This document shows positions 1 to 5,115 of a stretch of 13,746 nt of DNA, piece after piece. The notes under the pieces were generated by a model. It did not search any database. It was not told the origin of the DNA and was given only the letters and a program-made list of their open reading frames with translations. Source of the DNA: Patescibacteria group bacterium (lineage in GTDB: Bacteria > Patescibacteriota > Minisyncoccia > Phycocordibacterales > SBAW01); contig JAUPWA010000026.1 of the NCBI GenBank assembly GCA_030916835.1, positions 1-13,746 of the forward strand. Direction: 5' to 3'. The position numbers and the translations under genes were made by a program. Positions within the stretch are counted from its first letter, which is position 1. The number at the start of each line of letters is the position of its first letter.

Positions 1-154
1 CATTTCTAAACTTTATTTCTCTATCGAGTTTCTCGTTTTCTAAAAGCAACAGATCTTTGCTCTTCTTTATTTTTTGACCACGGATCCAATTAAAAATGAA
101 GGTGGGTTTGATATGTATTTCCCCCACAATATTTTTAAAAAGACTCAAAATCAT
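1..154 (-). CDS. Partial unknown protein downstream of gyrA, runs off the window
   Basis: Reading the minus strand from an ATG at 154-152 gives 51 codons without a stop up to the window edge. The start lies one base after the gyrA stop (TAA at 158-156), a spacing typical of translationally coupled operon genes. The visible part begins MILSLFKNIVGEIHIKPTF, then becomes lysine/leucine/glutamate rich (KKSKDLLLLENEKLDREIK), which could be the start of a coiled coil. I do not recognise the family. No Shine-Dalgarno sequence is visible, but gyrA and its partners lack one too. The base composition is clearly more AT-rich than gyrA. The open frame is short enough that chance remains possible, so this is a probable rather than a proven gene. 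Confidence 0.45.
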   Translation of the reverse strand, partial: MILSLFKNIVGEIHIKPTFIFNWIRGQKIKKSKDLLLLENEKLDREIKFRN

Positions 155-155
155 T

Positions 156-2636
156 TTACAAACACACAAAGCTTGCGATTGCGTCGCCGTCGCGGAGTTT
201 CATGATGCGCACGCCTTGGGTAGAGCGCGAGAGAGATGGGATCTCAGAGAGGTCGGTGCGGATGACTTGGCCTTTCTTGGAGATGACGACAATTTCGGGT
301 ACCTCTTCAGCCTCTTTAGAGATGACGCGCGCGGCGATGAGTGGGCCCGTCTTTGGCGTTGCCTTCACTGTCATGATGCCTGAGCCGCCGCGGTTTTGGA
401 CCTTGTACTCATCGATTGGTGTCGTCTTACCAAACCCGTTTCGTGTCACGACGAGCACCTCGATGCTTTTATCACCCTTCTTCACTACGTCGGCGCCAAC
501 GATAAAGTCGCCTGCAGCTAACTTCATACCACGCACGCCGCCAGCGGCGCGACCCATCGCGCGGATGTCGCTCTCTTTAAAGCGAATAGCCTGGCCTTTT
601 TGCGAGGTGAGGAGGATTTCATCACCCTTCTCCACCAGGAGCGCTGAGATCAGTTCGTCACCCTTGTCGAGGCGCATAGCGATGAGCCCCGAGCGGCGCA
701 CATCGTGAAAGGCGGTCGCATCAACTTTTTTAGTGACGCCCATCTTCGTTATCATATAGAGCGACTTCTGGCCTTCCTTTTCTACCTTACGCATAGGTAA
801 TACGGACGACACCTTTTCATTGTCGGAGATAGAGAGAAAGTTTACTATCGCCTTGCCTTTGGTCGAGCGCTTACCTTCGGCGATGTCATACATCTTTATT
901 TGGTACGCCTTGCCCAGGTCGCTAAAGAAGAGGAGGTCTGAGTGGGTCGAGGTGGTGAGCATGTTGGTGACAAAGTCTTCCTCTTTAGTGTTGAGGTCGA
1001 TAACGCCGATGCCGCCGCGCTTTTGGTGCTTGTACTCCTCGGGGCTCGTGCGCTTGACGTAGCCGCCCGCGGTGAGCACCAACACCTGCTCCTCATCGGG
1101 GATGAGGTCCTCAACATTGATGACGCCGGCAGCGCCCTTCACTATCTTGGTCTCGCGATCGTCGCCGTGCTTCTTCACCGCCTCGGCGGTTTCATCCTTA
1201 ATGACCTTGAGCATCTTTTTCTCGGACTTCAAGAGGTCTTCGAGCTCAGCGATGAGCGCTTGGATCTCTGCAAGTTCGTCGAGGATCTTTTGGCGCTCGA
1301 GGTTGGCGAGCTTTTGCAAGCGCATCTCGAGAATGGCGTTTGCCTGCAGTTCGGAGAATTTAAATCGCTTGATGAGGTTGAGGCGCGCATCGCTAACATC
1401 TTTTGAGGCGCGGATTATCTTGATGACCTCGTCGATAAAGTCGAGCGCTTTTTTAAGACCAAGCAAAATGTGCTCGCGCTCTTGTGCGCGGGTGAGATCA
1501 AATTGCGTGCGGCGGCGTACCACCTCACGGCGATGCTTCACGAACTCCTGGAGGATACCTTTGAGCGAGAGCGTCTGGGGCACGCCGTCGACCAAGAGCA
1601 CCATATTGAAGTGGAAGGTGTCCTCAAGCGCAGTGTGCTTGTAGAGGTAGTTGAGCACCTTTTGCGGATGTGCTCCGCCCTTGAGCTCTACCACGATACG
1701 GATGTCGCGGGTCGACTCATCGCGCAGCCCGCGGATACCCTCTATCTTCTTGTCGCGCACCAAGTCGGCGATACGCACGATGAGGTCGGCCTTGTTAACG
1801 CGGTATGGTATCGAGGTGATGATGATCTGGAAGTCGCCCTTCTTACCCTCGACAATTTCGGCATGACCGCGGGTTACGACACCACCTTTACCGGTCGAGT
1901 AGGCATGCAAAAGATCTTTGCGGTTAAAGGTGATAGCGCCCATCGGGAAGTCAGGGCCTGTGATGTGCTCCATCAGATCTTCGGTGGTCGCGTCTGGGTT
2001 TTCTATCAAATGCGTGAGTGCGTTGGAGACCTCGGTGAGGTTGTGTGGTGGGATGTTGGTCGCCATACCCACGGCAATACCAAGAGTACCGTTGAGCAAA
2101 ATATTAGGGAGGACAGCCGGGAGCACCTCGGGCTCTTTCAGCGAGCCGTCGTAGTTGGGGCGCCAGTTGACTGTGTCTTTGTCGAGGTCGCGCAAGAGCT
2201 CTTCAGTGATGCGCGACATCTTTGCCTCGGTATAGCGCATAGCAGCGGCCGAGTCGCCGTCGATCGAGCCAAAGTTACCTTGGCCGAGCACGAGCGGGTA
2301 GCGCATAGCAAAGTCTTGCGCCATCTTGACCATTGCGTCATAGACAGATGAGTCGCCGTGCGGGTGATACTTACCGAGCACATCTCCGACCACTGCAGCC
2401 GACTTGCGGAAGCGCGCGCCTGGGGTGAGCCCCATGCGGTGCATCGTGTAGAGGATGCGGCGGTGCACTGGCTTTAAACCATCGCGCACATCTGGCAGGG
2501 CACGGGAGGTAATAACCGACATGGCGTAGTCGAGATAGCTCTCGCGCATTTCGGTTGAGATATTGCGCCCAACAACGCTTTGCGCGGGCGCTGGCACACT
2601 ACTCTCTGGTATGTCTTTGTCTTTCTTTCGTGCCAT
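156..2636 (-). CDS. gyrA: DNA gyrase subunit A
   Basis: The 826-residue product is the breakage-reunion subunit of type IIA topoisomerase, which introduces negative supercoils together with GyrB. The N-terminal catalytic domain (about 25-500) carries the active-site tyrosine Y135 in AAAMRYTE. The quinolone-determining region GKYHPHGDSSVYD (88-100) keeps Ser96 and Asp100, equivalent to E. coli Ser83 and Asp87, so the wild-type drug-sensitive residues are present. A long coiled-coil tower lies near 370-490. The C-terminal beta-pinwheel begins with a GyrA box QKRGGIG (538-544), which supports gyrase over topoisomerase IV. There is no long acidic tail after the last blade. The start MARKKDKD lies 6 nt after the preceding small gene, with no Shine-Dalgarno. 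It reads as the third gene of a minus-strand operon. Confidence 0.98.
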   Translation of the reverse strand: MARKKDKDIPESSVPAPAQSVVGRNISTEMRESYLDYAMSVITSRALPDVRDGLKPVHRRILYTMHRMGLTPGARFRKSAAVVGDVLGKYHPHGDSSVYDAMVKMAQDFAMRYPLVLGQGNFGSIDGDSAAAMRYTEAKMSRITEELLRDLDKDTVNWRPNYDGSLKEPEVLPAVLPNILLNGTLGIAVGMATNIPPHNLTEVSNALTHLIENPDATTEDLMEHITGPDFPMGAITFNRKDLLHAYSTGKGGVVTRGHAEIVEGKKGDFQIIITSIPYRVNKADLIVRIADLVRDKKIEGIRGLRDESTRDIRIVVELKGGAHPQKVLNYLYKHTALEDTFHFNMVLLVDGVPQTLSLKGILQEFVKHRREVVRRRTQFDLTRAQEREHILLGLKKALDFIDEVIKIIRASKDVSDARLNLIKRFKFSELQANAILEMRLQKLANLERQKILDELAEIQALIAELEDLLKSEKKMLKVIKDETAEAVKKHGDDRETKIVKGAAGVINVEDLIPDEEQVLVLTAGGYVKRTSPEEYKHQKRGGIGVIDLNTKEEDFVTNMLTTSTHSDLLFFSDLGKAYQIKMYDIAEGKRSTKGKAIVNFLSISDNEKVSSVLPMRKVEKEGQKSLYMITKMGVTKKVDATAFHDVRRSGLIAMRLDKGDELISALLVEKGDEILLTSQKGQAIRFKESDIRAMGRAAGGVRGMKLAAGDFIVGADVVKKGDKSIEVLVVTRNGFGKTTPIDEYKVQNRGGSGIMTVKATPKTGPLIAARVISKEAEEVPEIVVISKKGQVIRTDLSEIPSLSRSTQGVRIMKLRDGDAIASFVCL

Positions 2637-2642
2637 AGCTGA

Positions 2643-2903
2643 TTACTGTTGATACTGATACACACTACTTGTTGCAACCTGCAGTGTATTACCCTCTACC
2701 TGCGTTGTCGAAATCACGTTCGAGAGCTGTGTCTGATTTCCTCCATCACTGTTGGTGAGTTGGCCACTACTGAGCCGCAACCCTAGTGTACCGAGCCACC
2801 CAACGAAAACAACCGCCGTGACGAACGTTGCGATACGCAAGGCGTGCTGCCTGCGCTCATGGGTCGACTTTTGCGTCATGTGGTTGTAGTAGCGCTTGAT
2901 CAT
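2643..2903 (-). CDS. Small single-pass membrane protein, function unknown
   Basis: This 86-residue protein has a basic N-terminus (residues 1-21, with HERRQH), one hydrophobic segment at about 22-44 (ALRIATFVTAVVFVGWLGTL) and a polar Ser/Thr/Gln/Asn-rich tail of about 42 residues. The positive-inside rule places the tail outside. I do not recognise a family. It sits 2 nt after the stop of the metallo-beta-lactamase-like gene and 6 nt before gyrA, so all three are probably co-transcribed and the small gene depends on the upstream promoter. Alternatives are an anchor for a membrane complex or a lineage-specific envelope protein; nothing in the sequence decides between them. The tight spacing and a typical membrane-protein composition make it a believable gene despite its size. 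Confidence 0.75.
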   Translation of the reverse strand: MIKRYYNHMTQKSTHERRQHALRIATFVTAVVFVGWLGTLGLRLSSGQLTNSDGGNQTQLSNVISTTQVEGNTLQVATSSVYQYQQ

Positions 2904-2905
2904 AG

Positions 2906-3523
2906 TTAATTTGCAAGGACGATTATCTCACCCTCTTTGTCGGCAAGATCCTTCTTTTTGGTCGTCAATTTATCAATTGGCTTCACTCCCTCAACGCCTG
3001 CCTCCTTCAAAAACGCTTTGAGCGACTCAGGGGTGTAGTGCATAGGGATGATAGCTTTGGGCTCAAGCGCCACAGCCAACTTGTACGCCTCGGCCTTGTC
3101 GAGGACCCCATCGCCACCTATAGGCACAAAGAGGATATCAATATCGTCGAGCTCTTGCTTGGCTGCTGGTGGCAAAGTAGATGAGCCAAGGGCGCCCAAA
3201 AAGCAGAGGTTGGTCCCCTCAAGCAAGATACTATATATAGTATTGAGGTGTTCGCCGTCATAGCCAGACTCCGAGCCAAAGCCACGCACCGCGACTCCTT
3301 TTACCTCGTACTCACCCGGCCCCATGATCACAAATGGCTCGCGCTCACCATAGGTCATTTGGTCGGCGCCGTTGAAGTCTTCATGATTTTGGCTCACAAG
3401 CACGATGTCTGAGCCAAAACGAGCACTCTTGAGCTTTGAGTATTTAGAGGGAGGGTTGAGCGCTATCGTGAGCTCGCCCTGGGTAATTTTAAAACACTCG
3501 CCGCCGAGGTAGCTGATAACCAT
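2906..3523 (-). CDS. Metallo-beta-lactamase-fold protein with decayed metal site (UlaG/COG2220-like)
   Basis: The 205-residue product starts MVISYLGGECFKI, the first strands of a metallo-beta-lactamase fold. It contains GPGEYEVKG (68-76), NTIYSI (94-99), LFVPIGG (131-137) and IIPMHY (158-163), a set typical of the UlaG-like hydrolase branch. The zinc motif HxHxDH is changed to QNHEDF (45-50): two of the four ligands are lost. The usual Asp of LGDLG is Ala111. His47, Asp49 and His162 remain. From memory, related Parcubacteria proteins show similar decay, so this may be a non-metallo or altered-metal family rather than a dying gene. An upstream in-frame ATG at 3559 would add 12 residues. I prefer 3523 because the fold begins there and a TAGAAT -10 element lies just upstream. 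It is first in the gyrA operon. Confidence 0.9.
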   Translation of the reverse strand: MVISYLGGECFKITQGELTIALNPPSKYSKLKSARFGSDIVLVSQNHEDFNGADQMTYGEREPFVIMGPGEYEVKGVAVRGFGSESGYDGEHLNTIYSILLEGTNLCFLGALGSSTLPPAAKQELDDIDILFVPIGGDGVLDKAEAYKLAVALEPKAIIPMHYTPESLKAFLKEAGVEGVKPIDKLTTKKKDLADKEGEIIVLAN

Positions 3524-3530
3524 ATACCCT

Positions 3531-3559
3531 ATTCTAACATAGTGAGCCCTCATTTTCAC
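3531..3559 (-). promoter_or_regulatory. Promoter for the metallo-beta-lactamase-like/gyrA operon, predicted leaderless
   Basis: On the minus strand, GTGAAA (3559-3554), 17 bp, then TAGAAT (3536-3531). The ATG at 3523 follows the -10 hexamer by 7 nt, so transcription should begin at or next to the start codon. The -35 is weak (4 of 6), the -10 is good. Confidence 0.55.
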
Positions 3560-3575
3560 TATGCAGGCCCCGCGC

Positions 3576-3605
3576 TTGACCTATATATAGTATTAGGGGT
3601 ATTGT
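3576..3605 (+). promoter_or_regulatory. Candidate promoter of short RNA unit 1
   Basis: TTGACC (3576-3581), 18 bp spacer, TATTGT (3600-3605). Predicted transcription start about 3611-3613, at the base of the long helix described next. It is divergent from the operon promoter at 3531-3559. The -10 is imperfect, so confidence is moderate. Confidence 0.4.
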
Positions 3606-3609
3606 CGAG

Positions 3610-3712
3610 GTGGCGGTTCTTAGAAGACACGTTAGTTGGGTCCATAGGCCCTGTCCTCCCCAAACGGACGTAGTCATAGAGACACGGCATCATGTTTTCT
3701 TAGGATCGCCAC
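3610..3712 (+). ncRNA. Structured leader closed by an 18-position helix (unit 1)
   Basis: Bases 3610-3627 can pair with 3695-3712. Of 18 positions, 14 are Watson-Crick pairs, 3 are G-U and 1 is a U-U mismatch. The enclosed 67 nt allow shorter inner pairings such as TTGGG 3636-3640 with CCCAA 3659-3663. The helix starts at the predicted RNA 5' end and finishes 8 nt before a Shine-Dalgarno sequence, the architecture of a riboswitch or other cis-acting leader. I could not match it to RNase P RNA, tmRNA, SRP RNA or a known riboswitch consensus. The pairing is seen in the sequence; the function is inference. Confidence 0.45.
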
Positions 3713-3731
3713 AAAACCACAGGAGTACGTC

Positions 3732-3851
3732 ATGGGTACGATCGATAGGCCGGAATTAAACGGCTTTCGAAATCCACCCAAGAATGGGGGCACATGGCCA
3801 GGTGATCTGGTCTGGGGTAAGACCGGGGAGCATCCTTCCTGGTTCCGCTAA
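3732..3851 (+). CDS. Short ORF of unit 1, 39-residue Trp/Gly/Pro-rich peptide
   Basis: The ATG is preceded by AGGAG (3721-3725) at 6 nt, a strong ribosome binding site in a window where most genes have none. The 39-residue product begins MGTIDRPELNGFRNPPKNGG and ends GDLVWGKTGEHPSWFR. It has three tryptophans, many Gly and Pro, no hydrophobic segment and no signal peptide. I do not recognise it. The C-terminal GDLVW.K....P.W pattern resembles the first strand of small beta-barrel folds, but the stop follows at once, so it cannot be a complete domain of that kind. It follows the structured leader and is followed within 5 nt by a hairpin cluster and terminator. It could be a small protein or a regulatory leader peptide. 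Confidence 0.45.
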   Translation: MGTIDRPELNGFRNPPKNGGTWPGDLVWGKTGEHPSWFR

Positions 3852-3854
3852 TAC

Positions 3855-3971
3855 CGCCGACCTCTAGACTCGCCTAGCGAGTACAGGGTCGGCGACACAA
3901 TACACATCCGCTGGCTCAGGCCAGCATCAAATGGCGCTGCATCCTTCGGGGCAGCGCCATACTACTTTTAT
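3855..3971 (+). terminator. Three-hairpin 3' end and terminator of unit 1
   Basis: Three hairpins follow each other. CGCCGACC (3855-3862) pairs with GGTCGGCG (3887-3894) around an inner ACTCGC-cta-GCGAGT hairpin (3868-3882). GCTGGC-tcag-GCCAGC lies at 3910-3925. A perfect 10-bp stem, 3931-3940 with 3951-3960, is capped by a CC-TTCG-GG tetraloop and followed by actacTTTTata. The last resembles an intrinsic terminator with a short T tract; the first two suggest a structured 3' end. Confidence 0.6.
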
Positions 3972-3994
3972 ACACAATCTCCCTACCCCACCCC

Positions 3995-4022
3995 TTGCAT
4001 TATTTTTCATGAACGGTACATT
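3995..4022 (+). promoter_or_regulatory. Candidate promoter of short RNA unit 2
   Basis: TTGCAT (3995-4000), 16 bp spacer, TACATT (4017-4022). Predicted start about 4029, 35 nt after the T tract of unit 1. This leaves a leader of about 88 nt before the ORF at 4117. Confidence 0.45.
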
Positions 4023-4116
4023 TGGGGAGGCAAGTGCAATGTTCCTCGATTTTGGGCACAAAGTGCTTTCCAGCCAGCCAGCCGCACCCTGCGGTGGCTT
4101 ACCAGGGAGTACCTCC

Positions 4117-4299
4117 ATGTCGCGTATCCATCCGGCGGCCCCAGGCCGTCATAAGCAAGCGATCGCAAGCACCCTGTCGCCGACCGGACAAGCCACCATG
4201 GCGCACCATCGTACGCACGTCATCGGCGGCTGCACGGCGATGAAGCCCAACCTGAAGTCGATGTCGCACTTGGCCGGCGCCGTGCTCGCCATCACCTGA
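4117..4299 (+). CDS. Short ORF of unit 2, 60-residue basic GC-rich peptide
   Basis: The ATG at 4117 follows AGGGAG (4104-4109) at 7 nt. GGAG (4106-4109) can also pair with CTCC (4113-4116) across a 3-nt loop, which would hide the ribosome binding site. The 60-residue product begins MSRIHPAAPGRHKQAI. It is rich in His, Arg, Lys and Ala and ends in a short hydrophobic stretch LAGAVLAIT. Third codon positions are strongly G/C, as expected of real coding sequence. The same frame is open upstream to 3931, and an ATG at 4039 with GGGGAGG in front would give 86 residues. The predicted transcription start at about 4029 would cut that site, so I prefer 4117. The family is unknown. It could be a small DNA- or RNA-binding peptide, but nothing proves it. 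Confidence 0.4.
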   Translation: MSRIHPAAPGRHKQAIASTLSPTGQATMAHHRTHVIGGCTAMKPNLKSMSHLAGAVLAIT

Positions 4300-4316
4300 C
4301 GACCTGTCACGACGGC

Positions 4317-4432
4317 CCGACGCAGCGGATTCCCTCCCTGCGTCGGATGCCTCCCTCGCCAACTTAGTTGGCAACAATTTGGGAACTTTGCTTCCCTACT
4401 GCAACCCCGTAAGCCCCAGGCTCGGGGTTTTT
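4317..4432 (+). terminator. Hairpins and intrinsic terminator of unit 2
   Basis: CCGACGCAG (4317-4325) pairs with CTGCGTCGG (4338-4346). GCCAAC-tta-GTTGGC lies at 4358-4372 and GGGAA/TTCCC at 4381-4396. The true terminator is AACCCCG (4403-4409), AGCC-cca-GGCT, CGGGGTT (4423-4429), running into five T (4428-4432). It is strong and oriented for plus-strand transcription. Confidence 0.75.
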
Positions 4433-4448
4433 ACATGCCCGTCTTCAT

Positions 4449-4476
4449 TTGACTTACAGCCTTTTTAATGCATAAT
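4449..4476 (+). promoter_or_regulatory. Promoter of short RNA unit 3
   Basis: TTGACT (4449-4454), 16 bp spacer, CATAAT (4471-4476), five of six consensus bases in each hexamer. Predicted start about 4483, two bases before a 5' hairpin. Confidence 0.6.
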
Positions 4477-4482
4477 TAAAAC

Positions 4483-4625
4483 TACCACTTAAACCTAAGT
4501 GGCGGCACATTGGGTGATGGAATGCCAAAGACACAAGTCGAAAACGGAGTTGGGGGCACAGGCTGAAGCTTGGCCCCCAAAAACAGCCGGCGGACCCGAA
4601 AAGGGCCGCCGGTTTTAACTTTTTG
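4483..4625 (+). ncRNA. Candidate small RNA of about 140 nt (unit 3)
   Basis: Between a good promoter and a strong terminator lies an RNA made mostly of hairpins. A 5' stem CCACTTA-aacc-TAAGTGG (4485-4502) stands almost at the first base. An 8-bp stem TTGGGGGC/GCCCCCAA (4550-4557 with 4573-4580) has an inner AGGC-tgaa-GCTT. The terminator follows. Possible coding content is minimal: a 14-codon frame at 4522-4566 (MPKTQVENGVGGTG) and a 33-codon frame from 4517 that runs through the terminator stem; neither has a convincing ribosome binding site. I find no SRP RNA apical motif, no tmRNA T-arm and no RNase P core, so it is best called an unassigned sRNA. Confidence 0.5.
4587..4625 (+). terminator. 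Intrinsic terminator of unit 3
   Basis: CCGGCGG (4587-4593), a bulged A, CCC-gaaaa-GGG, then CCGCCGG (4606-4612), followed by TTTTaacTTTTT (4613-4624). The 10-bp GC stem with a T tract makes this one of the strongest terminators in the window. Adenines before the stem could let it work on the minus strand too. Confidence 0.8.
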
Positions 4626-4654
4626 ACCCTCCTTGCAAAAGCCTCGTTTGGGGC

Positions 4655-4682
4655 TTGACAGGAATTTTAGAGTATGTATACT
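4655..4682 (+). promoter_or_regulatory. Near-consensus promoter of short RNA unit 4
   Basis: A perfect -35 TTGACA (4655-4660), 16 bp, TATACT (4677-4682): the closest match to the sigma70 consensus in the window. An inverted repeat TTGAT-gctgt-ATCAA (4684-4698) is centred on the predicted start near 4689 and could be an operator. Confidence 0.75.
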
Positions 4683-4714
4683 ATTGATGCTGTATCAACC
4701 CAAAGGAGTCAGCA

Positions 4715-4801
4715 ATGCGAAGTACCAACTTCACCCCGTTCCTTATCATTGTGCCCAATTCCATCGACGCGCTCACTGTGGCCGCGGTCATCACGACCTG
4801 A
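4715..4801 (+). CDS. Short ORF of unit 4, 28-residue hydrophobic peptide
   Basis: AAGGAG (4703-4708) lies 6 nt before the ATG, about 26 nt downstream of the predicted transcription start, so the initiation region is textbook. The 28-residue product begins MRSTNFTPFLIIVPN and continues SIDALTVAAVITT. The hydrophobic blocks FLIIVP and LTVAAVI suggest membrane association, although the polar middle argues against a clean transmembrane helix. Its C-terminal AAVITT loosely resembles the AVLAIT end of the unit 2 peptide; both frames stop in a similar ATCAC...TGACG context. The family is unknown. It could be a membrane-active micropeptide, a leader peptide, or a non-functional frame in a structured RNA. 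Confidence 0.45.
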   Translation: MRSTNFTPFLIIVPNSIDALTVAAVITT

Positions 4802-4816
4802 CGCCCGAACGCCGGC

Positions 4817-4851
4817 GCGACCTGGCCTACCCTCGAGGCCGGCCAGGTCGC
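4817..4851 (+). other. 11-bp hairpin after the unit 4 peptide
   Basis: GCGACCTGGCC (4817-4827) pairs perfectly with GGCCAGGTCGC (4841-4851) around a 13-nt loop. It starts 16 nt after the peptide stop. No T tract follows, so it is more likely an RNA structure than a terminator. Confidence 0.6.
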
Positions 4852-4920
4852 TGATCGCCGAACACTCGAAGGAAAGAAAGGATGCGAATTCCATTCCGAT
4901 AGATTTTCACTCTAACGAAG

Positions 4921-4966
4921 GGAGGAGGTAATGAATCGGTACGAGATACCTCGACCAGATACGTGA
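4921..4966 (+). other. Perfect Shine-Dalgarno with 11-codon ORF and possible masking helix
   Basis: GGAGGAGGT (4921-4929) is fully complementary to the 3' end of bacterial 16S rRNA and precedes an ATG at 4931 with 11 codons (MNRYEIPRPDT). GAGGTA (4925-4930) can pair with TACCTC (4947-4952) inside that ORF, which would hide the site. A still smaller frame, MRIPFR at 4882-4902, precedes it. This looks like a controlled ribosome binding site rather than a conventional gene. Confidence 0.4.
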
Positions 4967-4983
4967 TTGCGCTCATTTGGTGA

Positions 4984-5065
4984 CTGAGGCTGGAAAAGCC
5001 GCACCCCTCAGGTTCACCCCGACCCCCATGCAGTTGCATAGCAACTCAGGGGGTCGTTTAGTTTT
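4984..5065 (+). terminator. Hairpins and intrinsic terminator of unit 4
   Basis: CTGAGG (4984-4989) can pair with CCTCAG (5006-5011), competing with GGCT/AGCC (4988-4991 with 4997-5000). The terminator is CGACCCCC (5020-5027), inner AGTTGC-ata-GCAACT (5032-5046), GGGGGTCG (5049-5056), then TTTAGTTTT. It separates unit 4 from the S1-gene promoter 16 bp further on. Confidence 0.75.
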
Positions 5066-5080
5066 ATGCCTCGTTACCTC

Positions 5081-5109
5081 TTGATACTTTGTATAAATTA
5101 GTGTATATT
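5081..5109 (+). promoter_or_regulatory. Promoter of the S1-domain gene
   Basis: TTGATA (5081-5086), exactly 17 bp, TATATT (5104-5109). Predicted start about 5116, giving a 71-nt leader. Unlike the other housekeeping genes here, this mRNA is not leaderless. Confidence 0.75.
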
Positions 5110-5115
5110 TTTGCC

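Noticed and set aside
3228..3594. A 16-bp palindrome ATACTATATATAGTAT at 3228-3243, 14 bp of which (CTATATATAGTATT) recur at 3581-3594.
   Set aside because: The first copy encodes NTIYSI in the conserved core of the metallo-beta-lactamase-like protein, and low-complexity TA-rich 14-mers can repeat by chance in 13.7 kb.
3836..3848. Possible PWWP-domain relationship of the unit 1 peptide (GDLVWGK...HPSW).
   Set aside because: The peptide stops after this segment, so no domain can form. PWWP domains are mainly eukaryotic, and a short motif match is weak evidence.
3927..4377. Minus-strand open frames of 63-92 codons opposite units 1 and 2.
   Set aside because: They read through the terminator stems, have no promoter or ribosome binding site, and arise from the GC-rich complementary strand.
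3610..5065. Identification of units 1, 2 or 4 as tmRNA or RNase P RNA because of their 360-400 nt size.
   Set aside because: I found no tRNA-like T-arm with matching acceptor ends, no GAGGAAAGTCC-type core and no alanine-rich tag. The size alone is not evidence.
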